DNA of 36,011 bases. Origin: Candidatus Poribacteria bacterium. GTDB taxonomy: Bacteria > Poribacteria > WGA-4E > GCA-2687025. Below the pieces are notes generated by a model. The model saw only the letters and a program-made list of their open reading frames with translations, was not told the origin of the DNA and ran no database searches. The stretch covers positions 1 through 36,011 of the forward strand of contig BPJZ01000024.1 in NCBI GenBank assembly GCA_026004875.1, written 5' to 3'. Shown here one piece after another: positions 17,177 to 25,935 of the stretch. Numbering within the stretch: position 1 is the first letter of the stretch; the number at the start of each line of letters is the position of its first letter. A program made the translations under genes and the position numbers.

Positions 17177-17273
17177 GAGAGTTCGCACCTCAGATGAACA
17201 ACAAAAAGCCTCTTATCTCGTTCCTATCATTGAAACGACAAAACAGGAAGGAGAGTTACGCGCCCAACCCGAC

Positions 17274-17594
17274 TCAAACGCGCGGCGGCCATCCGGCCCG
17301 CGTCAAGTAATCGCTCAGCGTAATGACCACCAAAATCGCGAACCAGAAGAAACCAAAAACGACGAACAGCCGAGTCAACGCGCGGGCGGTTCGCAAATGC
17401 ATGAAGTAGATCATCACCAGGAGAGCCTTGACCGAAGCGATCAGCATCGCGACGATGAACCCTCCGGTCCTCCCCAGGTCCACATGGATCATCGCCACGG
17501 TCACGACCAGGAGGACCATCAGCGCCACGAAGACGGCCACATAGGTGCCCAGTCCGATATGATGCTCCGGATGATGTGTCTGCTGCTGATTCAT
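17274..17594 (-). CDS. ctaF: Cytochrome c oxidase subunit IV, bacterial caa3 type
   Basis: A 106-residue protein with three hydrophobic helices (YVAVFVALMVLLVVTVAMI, FIVAMLIASVKALLVMIYFMHL, LTRLFVVFGFFWFAILVVITL). The VKALLVMIYFMHL segment is characteristic of prokaryotic subunit IV (CtaF/COX4). It is the last oxidase gene of the operon and its start overlaps the subunit III stop as ATGA. Confidence 0.88.
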   Translation of the reverse strand: MNQQQTHHPEHHIGLGTYVAVFVALMVLLVVTVAMIHVDLGRTGGFIVAMLIASVKALLVMIYFMHLRTARALTRLFVVFGFFWFAILVVITLSDYLTRAGWPPRV

Positions 17595-18250
17595 GCTCGA
17601 AACAGATAAAGAATGGGGTAGAGAAAGATCCAGACCAGGTCCACAAAGTGCCAGTACAGGCCCATGATTTCAACGGGCATGTAGTCGTTGCCAAAGTGAT
17701 TTTTGGCAACACGGTACGCCACCACCCAGATGGCTAAGATTCCTACTAACACGTGCAGAGCGTGCAGGCCGGTCAAGGTGAAGTAGAAGCTAAAGAACAT
17801 CCGCGCCTGCTGGGGATGCTCCCCGTGCCACTCGAACTCCAACCCCTGAATCGGGATCAGATGATGCTCCCACTTCAAGCCGTACTCGTGAATCTTGACG
17901 CCAATAAAAGCCAGTCCCAACAGCGAGGTAACGATCAGCCAAAAGGCAGCCATTCGATGGTTGCCGTTCTGCGCCGTGTAAACGGCAAGGACCATCGTAA
18001 AGCTGCTGGTCAACAGGATCGCTGTGTTGATCCCGCCGATCACCAGGTCCAGTTCGTGGGTCCCCTCCAAAAAGGTCGGCCAGTAGACGGAGCGGTAAAG
18101 GAGAAACGAAAAGATCAACGCTCCAAAGAAGAGCACCTCGGAGGCCAGAAAGACCCACATGCCCAGCGACCAGGACTCGTGCTGCTGTTCCATGTCGGCA
18201 AATTGGTGGAACAGCCGCGCGTCGCTCTCCGCTGTGTGTGAATGGTTCAT
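17591..18250 (-). CDS. ctaE: Cytochrome c oxidase subunit III
   Basis: About 219 residues with five or more TM helices. SLGMWVFLASEVLFFGALI, TGLHALHVLVGI and GLYWHFVDLVWIFLYPILYL are the standard COX3 motifs. I favour ATG 18250 (MNHSHTAES), which gives the usual short cytoplasmic leader; ATG 18283 would add eleven residues and has no visible ribosome site. It lies between subunits I and IV and stabilises the catalytic subunit in this family. Confidence 0.92.
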   Translation of the reverse strand: MNHSHTAESDARLFHQFADMEQQHESWSLGMWVFLASEVLFFGALIFSFLLYRSVYWPTFLEGTHELDLVIGGINTAILLTSSFTMVLAVYTAQNGNHRMAAFWLIVTSLLGLAFIGVKIHEYGLKWEHHLIPIQGLEFEWHGEHPQQARMFFSFYFTLTGLHALHVLVGILAIWVVAYRVAKNHFGNDYMPVEIMGLYWHFVDLVWIFLYPILYLFRA

Positions 18251-18297
18251 CGGACGCTTTGCCCCATCGTTCAGGCGAGTCATGAGTTAACGATCGT

Positions 18298-19974
18298 TCA
18301 ATCCGCTTCGGCCAAACGCGAATGAGACGGCACCGCCGCCGGCCGCCCGGAGGCGACCTCGGAGCCGGGAAACATCTCGTGCTCGTAAGCCTCCCAGACC
18401 ACTGTAGGCGTCTCGTGGAAGTTGTGACTGGTCGGCGGGGAGGGGGTCAGCCACTCCACCCCGACGGCGTCCCAGGGGTTCTCCGACGCCTTCTCGCCGT
18501 ACCGCAGCGACCAAAGGAGATAGATCAACGGCAGCAGATAGCCTACCCCCAGGACGAAGGAGCCCATCGTTGACATCACATGATAGATCTGGAACTCCGG
18601 CACGTACTCCCAGTACCGACGCGGCATGCCCAGATAACCGACAACAAACTGCGGAAAGAAGGTCGCGTTGAAGCCGATAAAGATCAAGACCGCCGAAATC
18701 CGCGCGGGCAGCTGGGGATACATCCGCCCAAACATCTTAGGCCACCAGAAGTGCAGCCCCCCTAAGAAGGCCATCACCACCGCGCCGACCATGACGTAGT
18801 GGAAGTGGGCCACAACAAAATAGGTGTCGTGCACGTGCACGTCCAACCCCAGGGTTCCCAGCATCACACCGGTCAACCCACCGATCAAAAAGAGGCCCAA
18901 GAACCCCAACGCGTAGAGCATCGGCGCGTCAAAGCGGACCTCCGCCTTGTGAAGCGTGGCCGTCCAATTGAAGACCTTAATCGCCGAAGGGGCAGCCACC
19001 ATCATTGTCAGGATCGAGAAGACCAGCCCCGCATAAGGGGACTGGCTGCTGACGAACATATGGTGGCCCCAAACCAGAAACCCCAACGCGGCGATCGCCA
19101 GACTGGAGAAGGCGATGATGTGATAGCCAAAAACGCGCCGGCGAGAGAAGGCAGCCATCAACTCGCTCATCACGCCCATCCCCGGCAAGAGCATGATGTA
19201 AACCGCCGGATGGGAGTAGAACCAGAACAGATGTTGGAAAAGAACCGGATCGCCTCCGACCGCCGGGTCAAAGATGCCAAACCCAAACGCCCGCTCGATG
19301 ACGACCAGAAGAATCGCCAGGGCGACGACCGGCGTCGCCAGCATCTGGATCAGGCTAGTCGCGTAGTGCGCCCAGACGAACAGCGGCAGTCGAAACCAAG
19401 TCATTCCTGGCGCCCGCATCTTATGGATCGTCACGATGAAGTTCAAACCGGTCAAAATGCTGCTGAACCCAGCGACGAAGGCGGCCAGCCCGGTCAGAAC
19501 AACGGCGCCGTTGGCGTAAACGCTGCTATACGGTGTATAGAAGGTCCAGCCGGTGTCCACCCCGCCCAGGAGAATCGTGACAACTGCGATCAACCCACCA
19601 ACAATGTAAAGGTACCAGGAGAGCAGGTTGATCCGCGGGAAGGCCAAATCCCGCGCCCCGATCATCAGCGGGATCAAGAAGTTCCCTAAAACCGCTGGAA
19701 TCCCGGGGATCAGGAAGAAGAAGATCATTACAATCCCATGAACGGTAAAGGCCCGGTTGTAGCCGTCGGCGGTCAGAAGGTCGCCCGCCGGCGTCAACAG
19801 CTCTAAACGAACCAGCAAGGCTGCAATTCCGCCGACAATAAAGAAGAGCGTCACCGAGATCAAATAGAGAACGGCGATCCGCTTGTGGTCCTTGGTCAAC
19901 AGCCAGGACTTGATCGAGTGTTCCCCTCCCAGATAACTGGGCTCTTCGCTCGCGGCCGTTGCGATCCGGTTCAT
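18298..19974 (-). CDS. ctaD: Cytochrome c oxidase subunit I, A2-type haem-copper oxidase
   Basis: The catalytic subunit (558 residues, about 12-14 TM helices) reduces O2 and pumps protons. The haem ligands are visible in [11 protein letters not shown] and [11 protein letters not shown]. CuB ligands are in FYSHPAVYI and WGHHMFV, and [16 protein letters not shown] is diagnostic. The D-channel glutamate of mitochondrial-type enzymes (HPEVY) is absent; the YSHPAVY arrangement is that of A2-type caa3 oxidases known from Rhodothermus and Thermus relatives. The ATG follows an AGGAGGGAG site. It lies between the genes for subunits II and III. Confidence 0.96.
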   Translation of the reverse strand: MNRIATAASEEPSYLGGEHSIKSWLLTKDHKRIAVLYLISVTLFFIVGGIAALLVRLELLTPAGDLLTADGYNRAFTVHGIVMIFFFLIPGIPAVLGNFLIPLMIGARDLAFPRINLLSWYLYIVGGLIAVVTILLGGVDTGWTFYTPYSSVYANGAVVLTGLAAFVAGFSSILTGLNFIVTIHKMRAPGMTWFRLPLFVWAHYATSLIQMLATPVVALAILLVVIERAFGFGIFDPAVGGDPVLFQHLFWFYSHPAVYIMLLPGMGVMSELMAAFSRRRVFGYHIIAFSSLAIAALGFLVWGHHMFVSSQSPYAGLVFSILTMMVAAPSAIKVFNWTATLHKAEVRFDAPMLYALGFLGLFLIGGLTGVMLGTLGLDVHVHDTYFVVAHFHYVMVGAVVMAFLGGLHFWWPKMFGRMYPQLPARISAVLIFIGFNATFFPQFVVGYLGMPRRYWEYVPEFQIYHVMSTMGSFVLGVGYLLPLIYLLWSLRYGEKASENPWDAVGVEWLTPSPPTSHNFHETPTVVWEAYEHEMFPGSEVASGRPAAVPSHSRLAEAD

Positions 19975-20002
19975 GCTCCCTCCTCCTTCTGCGCAAGTCG
20001 GC

Positions 20003-20977
20003 TCACTGGGAGGCTCCCCCTGGGCGCGAGAGGCTCTGGATGTACTGGATTAACTGAAAGATGTCCTCTTCGCTGACGAGTCCCTGAAAGCTGGGCATCA
20101 CCGGCGTCCATCCGGCGACGATCTTTGCCGCGGGATTCAGGATCGACTCCCGAATATAGGCCTCGTCGGCGACGACCGTCGAGCCGTCGGCAAGCGTAAC
20201 CTCGGTGCCCATCAGTCCAACCAGCGAAGGGCCTCGCGCTTGAGGGCCCTGAACATGACAACTCGCGCAGCCCAGCCCCACAAAGAGCTGTTCGCCCCGA
20301 CTGGCCATGGTGCCGCCCGCCGTCGCGGCCGACGCGACGACCGCCCCGGCCTTCTGGCTCTCCAGCCAGGCCTCATAGTCGGCAGGGGTCATCGCCACCA
20401 CCCGGCCGATCATCCGCGAATGCTCCGTCCCGCAGTACTCGGCACAAAACAGATGGTACACGCCCGGTTGCGTCGCCTGAAACCACGCTTGGGTATACCG
20501 CCCCGGAACCGCGTCCATTTTGATCCGAAACTCCGGAACGTAGAAGCTGTGAATGACGTCCTGGGAGGTGATCGTTAAACGAACGGGCCGGCCCACCGGC
20601 ACGTGAAGCTCGTTGATCTCCCGCGGCCCTTCCGGATGTTCGATCTTCCACATCCACTGCTTGCCAACCACATACACATGGAGCGCGTCCGCCGGGGCGT
20701 AAACGGTATCGAAGTAGACCTTGGCCCCGGCGGTGAAGACGGCAATCCCCAACACGACCGCGGTCGCGATCCAGGCCAGCTCCATCTTAAAGTTGCCCTC
20801 GACCCTTCCGGAGCGGTCGGCAGCGGAACCGGCTCGGTACTTGATCGCCAGGTAAAGCACGATCCCAATGACGGCTGAAGCGGCGATCACACTGAAGGCG
20901 ACCAGCCCCCAGAAGAGGGCGTCCACCTCTCCGGCAATCGTTGAAGCCCGTTCGGGCAATATCGGAAACTCCTGCAT
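20003..20977 (-). CDS. ctaC: Cytochrome c oxidase subunit II with fused cytochrome c domain
   Basis: A 324-residue protein with two N-terminal TM helices, a cupredoxin domain and a C-terminal cytochrome c. The CuA site is complete: [15 protein letters not shown] gives the first His, and [13 protein letters not shown] gives Cys, Cys, His and Met. [21 protein letters not shown] is the haem c motif and LMG/MPSFQG supplies the likely axial Met. This makes the enzyme caa3-type, able to take electrons straight from ACIII without a separate soluble cytochrome. ATG 20977 is chosen because GGAGAGAG precedes it and the longer in-frame form would run into the upstream SCO gene. Confidence 0.95.
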   Translation of the reverse strand: MQEFPILPERASTIAGEVDALFWGLVAFSVIAASAVIGIVLYLAIKYRAGSAADRSGRVEGNFKMELAWIATAVVLGIAVFTAGAKVYFDTVYAPADALHVYVVGKQWMWKIEHPEGPREINELHVPVGRPVRLTITSQDVIHSFYVPEFRIKMDAVPGRYTQAWFQATQPGVYHLFCAEYCGTEHSRMIGRVVAMTPADYEAWLESQKAGAVVASAATAGGTMASRGEQLFVGLGCASCHVQGPQARGPSLVGLMGTEVTLADGSTVVADEAYIRESILNPAAKIVAGWTPVMPSFQGLVSEEDIFQLIQYIQSLSRPGGASQ

Positions 20978-21012
20978 CGCTGCGCTCTCTCCGTAATGGC
21001 TGACCGACGACG

Positions 21013-21822
21013 TTAAGTCGCGTGTCGCTCCCGCCGGAACAGAAACAGGACCAAGGCCCCCAGCCCAGCAACCGTTAAGAAGCCAGCAATCCGCATGATT
21101 CGCCAAACGGCAACGGTGTACCGCCCCGTCTGCGGATCGTAGTGATAGCACCGAAGCAACACCAGATCGGAGAGCGTCCCGATCCGCTGTTGGGCGGCCT
21201 CCATCAGGGCAAAGCGAAGGTCCTTCTCGTCAAACTCCACTCCAAAAAGGTAGCGAGAAATCCGCCCTTGAGGCGTCAGGACGATCACCCCCGCCGGATG
21301 GGCGTACTGACCGCTGAGCTCGTCATAGGCGTAGCGAAACCCAACCGCATCGGCGAGCTGTCGGATCGGCTCCTCCGTCTCCGCCGTCAGAAACCACCAT
21401 CCAGCGCCGTCGCCCCGACCGTAAGCCCGAACCGAAGTTTCCCGAAAAGCTCGCGCCATCTCTGGCGCGTCCGTCGGATCAATGCTGACGTAAACCACGT
21501 CGAAATCCTCCCCGACGGTGAAGTCCAGTTTGGCCACACTCCGGATCAGACCATCCCGCACCAGGCCACAGAGCATCGGACAGTGAAAGTAACCTAAAAC
21601 TAGCACCGCCGGACGATCGGAGAGCACCTCTCCCAGCGCTCGAGAAGCGCCCTCCTCGTCTAGAAAACGAATGCTCAGTGGCACCTGAGCGTCCAATTGC
21701 TGCTCAAAGGCGACCTGGCTCAGCAACTGCGTCTGGCGCGGGTCCTGAGGCGCCTGGGCCTCAACCCACCCGACTGTCCCAAGCCAGAGGAGTGTCGCTG
21801 CGCACAAGATCGCCCATCGCAT
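21013..21822 (-). CDS. SCO1/SenC/PrrC copper chaperone with C-terminal TM anchor
   Basis: The 269-residue product has a signal peptide (MRWAILCAATLLWLGTVGWVEAQ), then a thioredoxin-like SCO domain. LVLGYFHCPMLCGLVRDG holds the CxxxC copper pair, VVYVSIDPTDAPEMA is the usual DP.RDTP-type segment, and GQYAHPAGVIVLTPQGRI gives the conserved His. A C-terminal TM helix (IAGFLTVAGLGALVLFLF) follows. It delivers copper to the CuA site of subunit II, whose gene lies 35 bp downstream. ATG 21822 follows AAGGAGAG; the longer in-frame start would read through the preceding gene. Confidence 0.92.
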   Translation of the reverse strand: MRWAILCAATLLWLGTVGWVEAQAPQDPRQTQLLSQVAFEQQLDAQVPLSIRFLDEEGASRALGEVLSDRPAVLVLGYFHCPMLCGLVRDGLIRSVAKLDFTVGEDFDVVYVSIDPTDAPEMARAFRETSVRAYGRGDGAGWWFLTAETEEPIRQLADAVGFRYAYDELSGQYAHPAGVIVLTPQGRISRYLFGVEFDEKDLRFALMEAAQQRIGTLSDLVLLRCYHYDPQTGRYTVAVWRIMRIAGFLTVAGLGALVLFLFRRERHAT

Positions 21823-21829
21823 GATCGGC

Positions 21830-22267
21830 TTACTCTCCTTCGTGTGGAGCCGGTTGTAGCTGCAGCGCCGGAACCGGTTCCAGGTCCAGCCGGCGGGGAT
21901 TCTCACGGGTCGGGAGACCCCGTTCGGCGACCAGGTCGATCGCTCGCTCAATGGGGATGTGAACGATTCCCCGAACCGGGTCCACCCAGCCGTAGCTGTG
22001 CAACCGTTGAAGGGCCTCCTGCCGAACGGCGTTCCACTGCATATTCTCAATCGGACGCAGCCGGGGCTCCGGGAACTCCTGGACGATCTGCTCCGGGGTT
22101 GTCAGCTCGGCAATCCTTCCCTCGTGCGGCTGATAAACCCACATGAAGACCGCCGAATAGAGAAACCCGAACAGCCCAAACAGCACCACCCCCAGGCCGG
22201 TCCAGAGGACCACCTTCAGCCGCCAGTCGCGCGGTTCGTAACTGACCTTTCCTCCGTGCTCGACCAT
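21830..22267 (-). CDS. Small membrane-anchored protein of the ACIII-oxidase cluster
   Basis: About 145 residues with one N-terminal TM helix (VVLWTGLGVVLFGLFGFLYSAVFMWV) and a soluble outer part with RLRPIENMQWNAVRQEALQRLHSYGWVD then GIVHIPIERAIDLVAERGLP. This last pattern recurs in small proteins located between actF and sco/cox genes in ACIII clusters. Its function is unknown to me; a role in assembly of the ACIII-oxidase supercomplex is a reasonable inference from position. Two adjacent ATGs (22270, 22267) are possible; GGGAG lies just upstream. Confidence 0.82.
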   Translation of the reverse strand: MVEHGGKVSYEPRDWRLKVVLWTGLGVVLFGLFGFLYSAVFMWVYQPHEGRIAELTTPEQIVQEFPEPRLRPIENMQWNAVRQEALQRLHSYGWVDPVRGIVHIPIERAIDLVAERGLPTRENPRRLDLEPVPALQLQPAPHEGE

Positions 22268-22284
22268 CATGCCCTACTCCCGCT

Positions 22285-23454
22285 TCAGTGTGCTCCGCGC
22301 GGAACGAGATCGTCATGAGGAACCAGCACCCGTCGCCCGTGAAGCGACCAGAGCACCCCACCGATCCAAAGGGCCCCCATCCCCAACGGTACCAGGACGT
22401 CGGTCAGCGTCACCGACAGCCCCGGCCGGAAGACCGGGATCACCTGATAAAACTGGTCCACCAACTGCATCACCAACAACCAGAGGGCCAACAAGGAGAG
22501 AATCTCGATACGCTGCTTGCTGTATCGGGAGAGGAGAATCAAAAACGGAAGCCCAAAGTGAAAGACGATCAGGATGACCCCCACGGCGTTCCAGCCGTTC
22601 AAGCTCCGCTTGATGTACCAGATGTTCAGCTCCGGCAGGTTCCCGGACCAGATGATGATCAGCTGCGCAAAGGACATATACGCCCAGAGGTTGGTGAAGC
22701 CAAACAGCAGCTTCCCCAGGTCGTGGATCCGCTCCTCGGTGGCAAAGCGGTCCACGCCGGGGAATCGAAGCAAAAACCGCAGCCCGACGATCATCGCCGC
22801 AAAGGTGATCAGACCCATGCTGACAAAAGCCTTCATCCCGAAGATCGTCGAGTACCAATGCGGCTCTAAGGACATGCTCCAGTCCACACTCGCAAACGTC
22901 ACCGAATAGGCCAGCATCCACATGGCAAATCCGCTGAATCCCCGGACCGCCGGACGCAAGCCGCGCTCCCCCGCGTCCCATCGCCCGACCGCCTTGAGGA
23001 CAACGACCGTTGCCCCTAGCCAGAAGGCAAAGTACACCACCGTCCGCAGGACAAAGAAAGTCGGGTTCAGATAACCGGCCTTAGCCTGCAACAACTCATC
23101 ATGTGCGAGCGCCTCAGGAGAGGCCCATTCATAAAGGTCCCGCATCCCAAACAGGATCGGAAGAAACAGAACGGCCATCAGCGGCAGCGTCTTAGCTCCA
23201 GCGGTTAAAAGCCGGTAGATCACCGCGCCCCATCCGCCTCCGGTCAGGTTGATCAACAACATCAGCCCGAGCGAACCGACCGCCGCGCCGATCCAGAACA
23301 GATAACTGAACAGATAGGCGGGTAGAAAGCCGGCGGAGTTGGTCAAAAATCCGACCGCGCAGAGCACCACCCCTGCGACAAAAAAGCCGATCGCCTTTCC
23401 CCGTGATTGAAACGTCGGCAGATGTTCCAGCTCGTGCATAGCCCCGTCCGTCAT
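22285..23454 (-). CDS. actF: Alternative complex III membrane subunit ActF
   Basis: A 389-residue, about ten-helix membrane protein. It has the ActF features GFLTNSAGFLPAYLFSYLFWIGAAVGSLG, a SVDWSMSLEPHWYSTIFGMK segment and LGKLLFGFTNLWAYMSFAQLIIIWSGNLPEL. It pairs with ActC in the membrane core of ACIII, which oxidises menaquinol and reduces cytochrome c or the oxidase directly. ATG 23454 overlaps the actE stop as TAATG, so translation is coupled. Longer in-frame starts would lie inside actE. Confidence 0.94.
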   Translation of the reverse strand: MTDGAMHELEHLPTFQSRGKAIGFFVAGVVLCAVGFLTNSAGFLPAYLFSYLFWIGAAVGSLGLMLLINLTGGGWGAVIYRLLTAGAKTLPLMAVLFLPILFGMRDLYEWASPEALAHDELLQAKAGYLNPTFFVLRTVVYFAFWLGATVVVLKAVGRWDAGERGLRPAVRGFSGFAMWMLAYSVTFASVDWSMSLEPHWYSTIFGMKAFVSMGLITFAAMIVGLRFLLRFPGVDRFATEERIHDLGKLLFGFTNLWAYMSFAQLIIIWSGNLPELNIWYIKRSLNGWNAVGVILIVFHFGLPFLILLSRYSKQRIEILSLLALWLLVMQLVDQFYQVIPVFRPGLSVTLTDVLVPLGMGALWIGGVLWSLHGRRVLVPHDDLVPRGAH

Positions 23455-24023
23455 TATCGCAGTTCTGCCACCTTGTCCGGCGGCACCTCGGCCAACGTCG
23501 CATTTTGGCTCAACTGCAACGCTCGAATGTAAGCGACAATCGCCCACCGATCTTCCGGCGGAATCCGATCGCTATAGTCGTACATGACGCCAAAGCCGTT
23601 GGTGATCACATCAAAGAAGTGCCCAGGCGGAGCGGTTCGCAGCCGCTCCTCGTGGAACGAGGGCGGACGCCGAGCGTAGCCCCGCTGAACGATCATTCCG
23701 TTGCCGTCGCCCAACAGGCCGTGGCAAGGCGAACAGAAAGCGTTGTACCGCTCCTGCCCCCGCACGAGGACCGCCTTGTCGATCTCGATCGGGAAGGTGG
23801 TCGCTACCTGGCCGTTCTCGATTCCCGCATAAAAGTGTTGATCCTCCCGCAAAAAGCCTCGCGCAACGGTGTTCTCCGGCGGCGCCTGATAGGAGGTCCC
23901 GTCCTCAAAAAGCCGGCTCGCCGAGTACGGCCGATAGTAGGGCTGCTGACGCATGTTGTCGCAGCCGATCAGGCCTAGGAACAAAAGAAGCCCAAAACCG
24001 CCTAACACCCACCGTCCGCTCAT
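23454..24023 (-). CDS. actE: Alternative complex III mono-haem cytochrome c lipoprotein ActE
   Basis: The 189-residue protein has a lipobox (LFLGLIGC followed by DN), an N-terminal conserved PYYRPYSASRLFEDGTSYQAPP stretch split by linker, and a cytochrome c domain with YNAFCSPCHGLLGDGNGM. The likely axial Met lies in the GVMYDYSDRIPPEDRWAIVAYI region. It is the mono-haem electron outlet of ACIII. ATGA overlap with actD and TAATG overlap with actF mark it as part of one transcript. Confidence 0.94.
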   Translation of the reverse strand: MSGRWVLGGFGLLLFLGLIGCDNMRQQPYYRPYSASRLFEDGTSYQAPPENTVARGFLREDQHFYAGIENGQVATTFPIEIDKAVLVRGQERYNAFCSPCHGLLGDGNGMIVQRGYARRPPSFHEERLRTAPPGHFFDVITNGFGVMYDYSDRIPPEDRWAIVAYIRALQLSQNATLAEVPPDKVAELR

Positions 24024-24553
24024 GGCTCAACCACTTCCACCGAAAGCGGGTTTAACGACTCTAAAAACCGCCGGGTCTCCTCTAGATCAAAGCGTGGGTC
24101 CTCAGCCTCGATGCAGAGGAAAAACCGATCCTGAGACGCCCGCTGAAAACGTTCCACCTTAAACAGCGGATGGTACGGCTGGGGAAGCCCGTTGAGGGCG
24201 AACATCACCACCGCCGCAACGATCGCTGAGACCAGGACGGCCATCTCAAAAGTCACCGGAATGAAGTTCGGCCAACTGTTCAACGGCTTTCCCCCCACAT
24301 TGATCGGGTAGTCCACCGCTGCGATCCAGTACTGAAGGTAGTAACCGCCAACTCCGCCAAGCACCGCGGCGATAAAGACGATCCACTGGAGCCTGGTTGG
24401 CCGCTTCCCCAGCGCTTCAAGCAGCCCGTGCACCGGGAAGGGCGTATAGGCGTCCATCCGCCGATAGCCGCTCTCCCGCGCCCGCCGGGCCGCCTCGATC
24501 AGCCGGTCTGGGTCGTCAAACTCGGCGACCAGTCCGTAAACCCCCTCTGCCAT
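24020..24553 (-). CDS. actD: Alternative complex III subunit ActD (DUF3341)
   Basis: A 177-residue protein with GVYGLVAEFDDPDRLIEAARRARE at the start, YTPFPVHGLLEALG, two TM helices around 58-78 and 100-122, and a C-terminal DRFFLCIEAEDPRFD. This is the DUF3341/ActD pattern. It supports ActC and the peripheral ActA/ActB in the complex. Its start overlaps the actC stop as TGATG. Confidence 0.93.
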   Translation of the reverse strand: MAEGVYGLVAEFDDPDRLIEAARRARESGYRRMDAYTPFPVHGLLEALGKRPTRLQWIVFIAAVLGGVGGYYLQYWIAAVDYPINVGGKPLNSWPNFIPVTFEMAVLVSAIVAAVVMFALNGLPQPYHPLFKVERFQRASQDRFFLCIEAEDPRFDLEETRRFLESLNPLSVEVVEP

Positions 24554-25911
24554 CAGTGCGCCCCCTCTGCCTCTGCGTGCCGATGCCGATACCGCAGCTC
24601 GGAGACCTCAAAGATCGAGACCATCGGCAAGAACCGGATGAACAGCATAAAGCAGAAGAAGAAGAATCCTAACGTCCCCGCATAGGTGGCGTAGTCCCAG
24701 AAGGTCGGAATATACAGATCCCACGCGGAGGGGAGGAAATCCCGATGCAGACTGGTCACGACGATCACAAACCGTTCCAGCCACATCCCCACGTTAATGA
24801 TGATCGAGATCGGGAACAGGATCAGCGCGTTCCGCCGGACCTTCGGGATCCAGAGCAGTTGGGGAACGAGAATATTGCAGAAGATCAGCATCCAATAGGC
24901 CCAAGCATACGGCCCAAACATCCGATTTTTGATCATCGAAAGCTCATAGGTGTTCTGGCTGTACCACCCAAAGAAGGCCTCCATGATGTAGCCATAACCG
25001 ACGATCAGGCCGGTGGTGAGCATTACCTTAGCCATCTTGTCCACGTGGTCGTCGGTGATGATGCTTTTGAGGTCCAGCGCCGAGCGAAGCGGCAGCAGAA
25101 TCGTCAGCACCATCGCAAAGCCGGAAAAGACCGCCCCGGCCACAAAGTAGGGGGGAAACATCGTCACGTGCCAGCCGGGGATGATCCCCACCGCAAAGTC
25201 CAGGCTCACCACCGAGTGGACCGAGACGACCAGCGGCGTCGCCAGCCCGGCCAAGAGCAGATAGGCCATCTCGTACCGGTTCCAGTGCATCGCCGAACCG
25301 CGCCATCCCAAGGAGAAAATGCCGTAAAGGATTTTGACCAGCCGGTTTTGAGCCCGATCGCGCATGGTGGCCAAGTCCGGCACCAGACCGATATACCAAA
25401 AGATCGCTGAGACGGTCAGGTAGGTGCCGATTGCAAAGACGTCCCACATCAGCGGGCTGCGGAACTGTGGCCATAGGAGCGTTGAGGAGGGATACGGCAA
25501 AAACCAGTAGGCAAACCAAGGACGGCCCAGATGGATCAGAGGGAACAGCCCTGCACAAGCGATCGCAAAAAGGGTCATCGCCTCCGCTGAGCGGTTGATC
25601 GCCGTGCGCCACTCCTGTTTGAAGAGAAAAAGAATCGCCGAGATCAACGTCCCCGCGTGGCCGATTCCGACCCACCAGACGAAGTTGATGATCGCAAACC
25701 CCCAGAAGACCGGGTTGTTGACCCCCCAGATGCCGATCCCCTTACCGAACAGGTAGGCGATGGCGACGACCAGCAGACAAACAAACGCCCCGGAGATCAT
25801 GACGGTGGTGTACCACCACTTGGGGGACCGCTTGCGCAAGACGATCGAAGAGATCTTCTCTACTACCCAGGTGTAGCGCGAGGCGTCCAACGGTGCGGTC
25901 TCTACAGCCAT
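24553..25911 (-). CDS. actC: Alternative complex III NrfD-like membrane subunit ActC
   Basis: A 452-residue NrfD/PsrC-family protein with about ten TM helices. Motifs seen are FVWWVGIGHAGTLISAILFL, PLIHLGRPWFAYWFLPYP, LSLDFAVGIIPGWHVTMFPPYFVAGAVFSG (in part) and EAFFGWYSQNTYE. In ACIII this subunit faces ActB and contributes the quinol site and part of the proton path. It starts 24 bp after the actB stop and is intact, in contrast to actB. Confidence 0.95.
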   Translation of the reverse strand: MAVETAPLDASRYTWVVEKISSIVLRKRSPKWWYTTVMISGAFVCLLVVAIAYLFGKGIGIWGVNNPVFWGFAIINFVWWVGIGHAGTLISAILFLFKQEWRTAINRSAEAMTLFAIACAGLFPLIHLGRPWFAYWFLPYPSSTLLWPQFRSPLMWDVFAIGTYLTVSAIFWYIGLVPDLATMRDRAQNRLVKILYGIFSLGWRGSAMHWNRYEMAYLLLAGLATPLVVSVHSVVSLDFAVGIIPGWHVTMFPPYFVAGAVFSGFAMVLTILLPLRSALDLKSIITDDHVDKMAKVMLTTGLIVGYGYIMEAFFGWYSQNTYELSMIKNRMFGPYAWAYWMLIFCNILVPQLLWIPKVRRNALILFPISIIINVGMWLERFVIVVTSLHRDFLPSAWDLYIPTFWDYATYAGTLGFFFFCFMLFIRFLPMVSIFEVSELRYRHRHAEAEGAH

Positions 25912-25935
25912 AGGCGCTTCTGACTCCCTGCCAAA

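Noticed and set aside
18799..19689. A 296-codon plus-strand open frame inside the oxidase subunit I gene.
   Set aside because: It is rich in His, Gln and Arg, as expected from the complement of membrane-helix codons; ctaD is certain.
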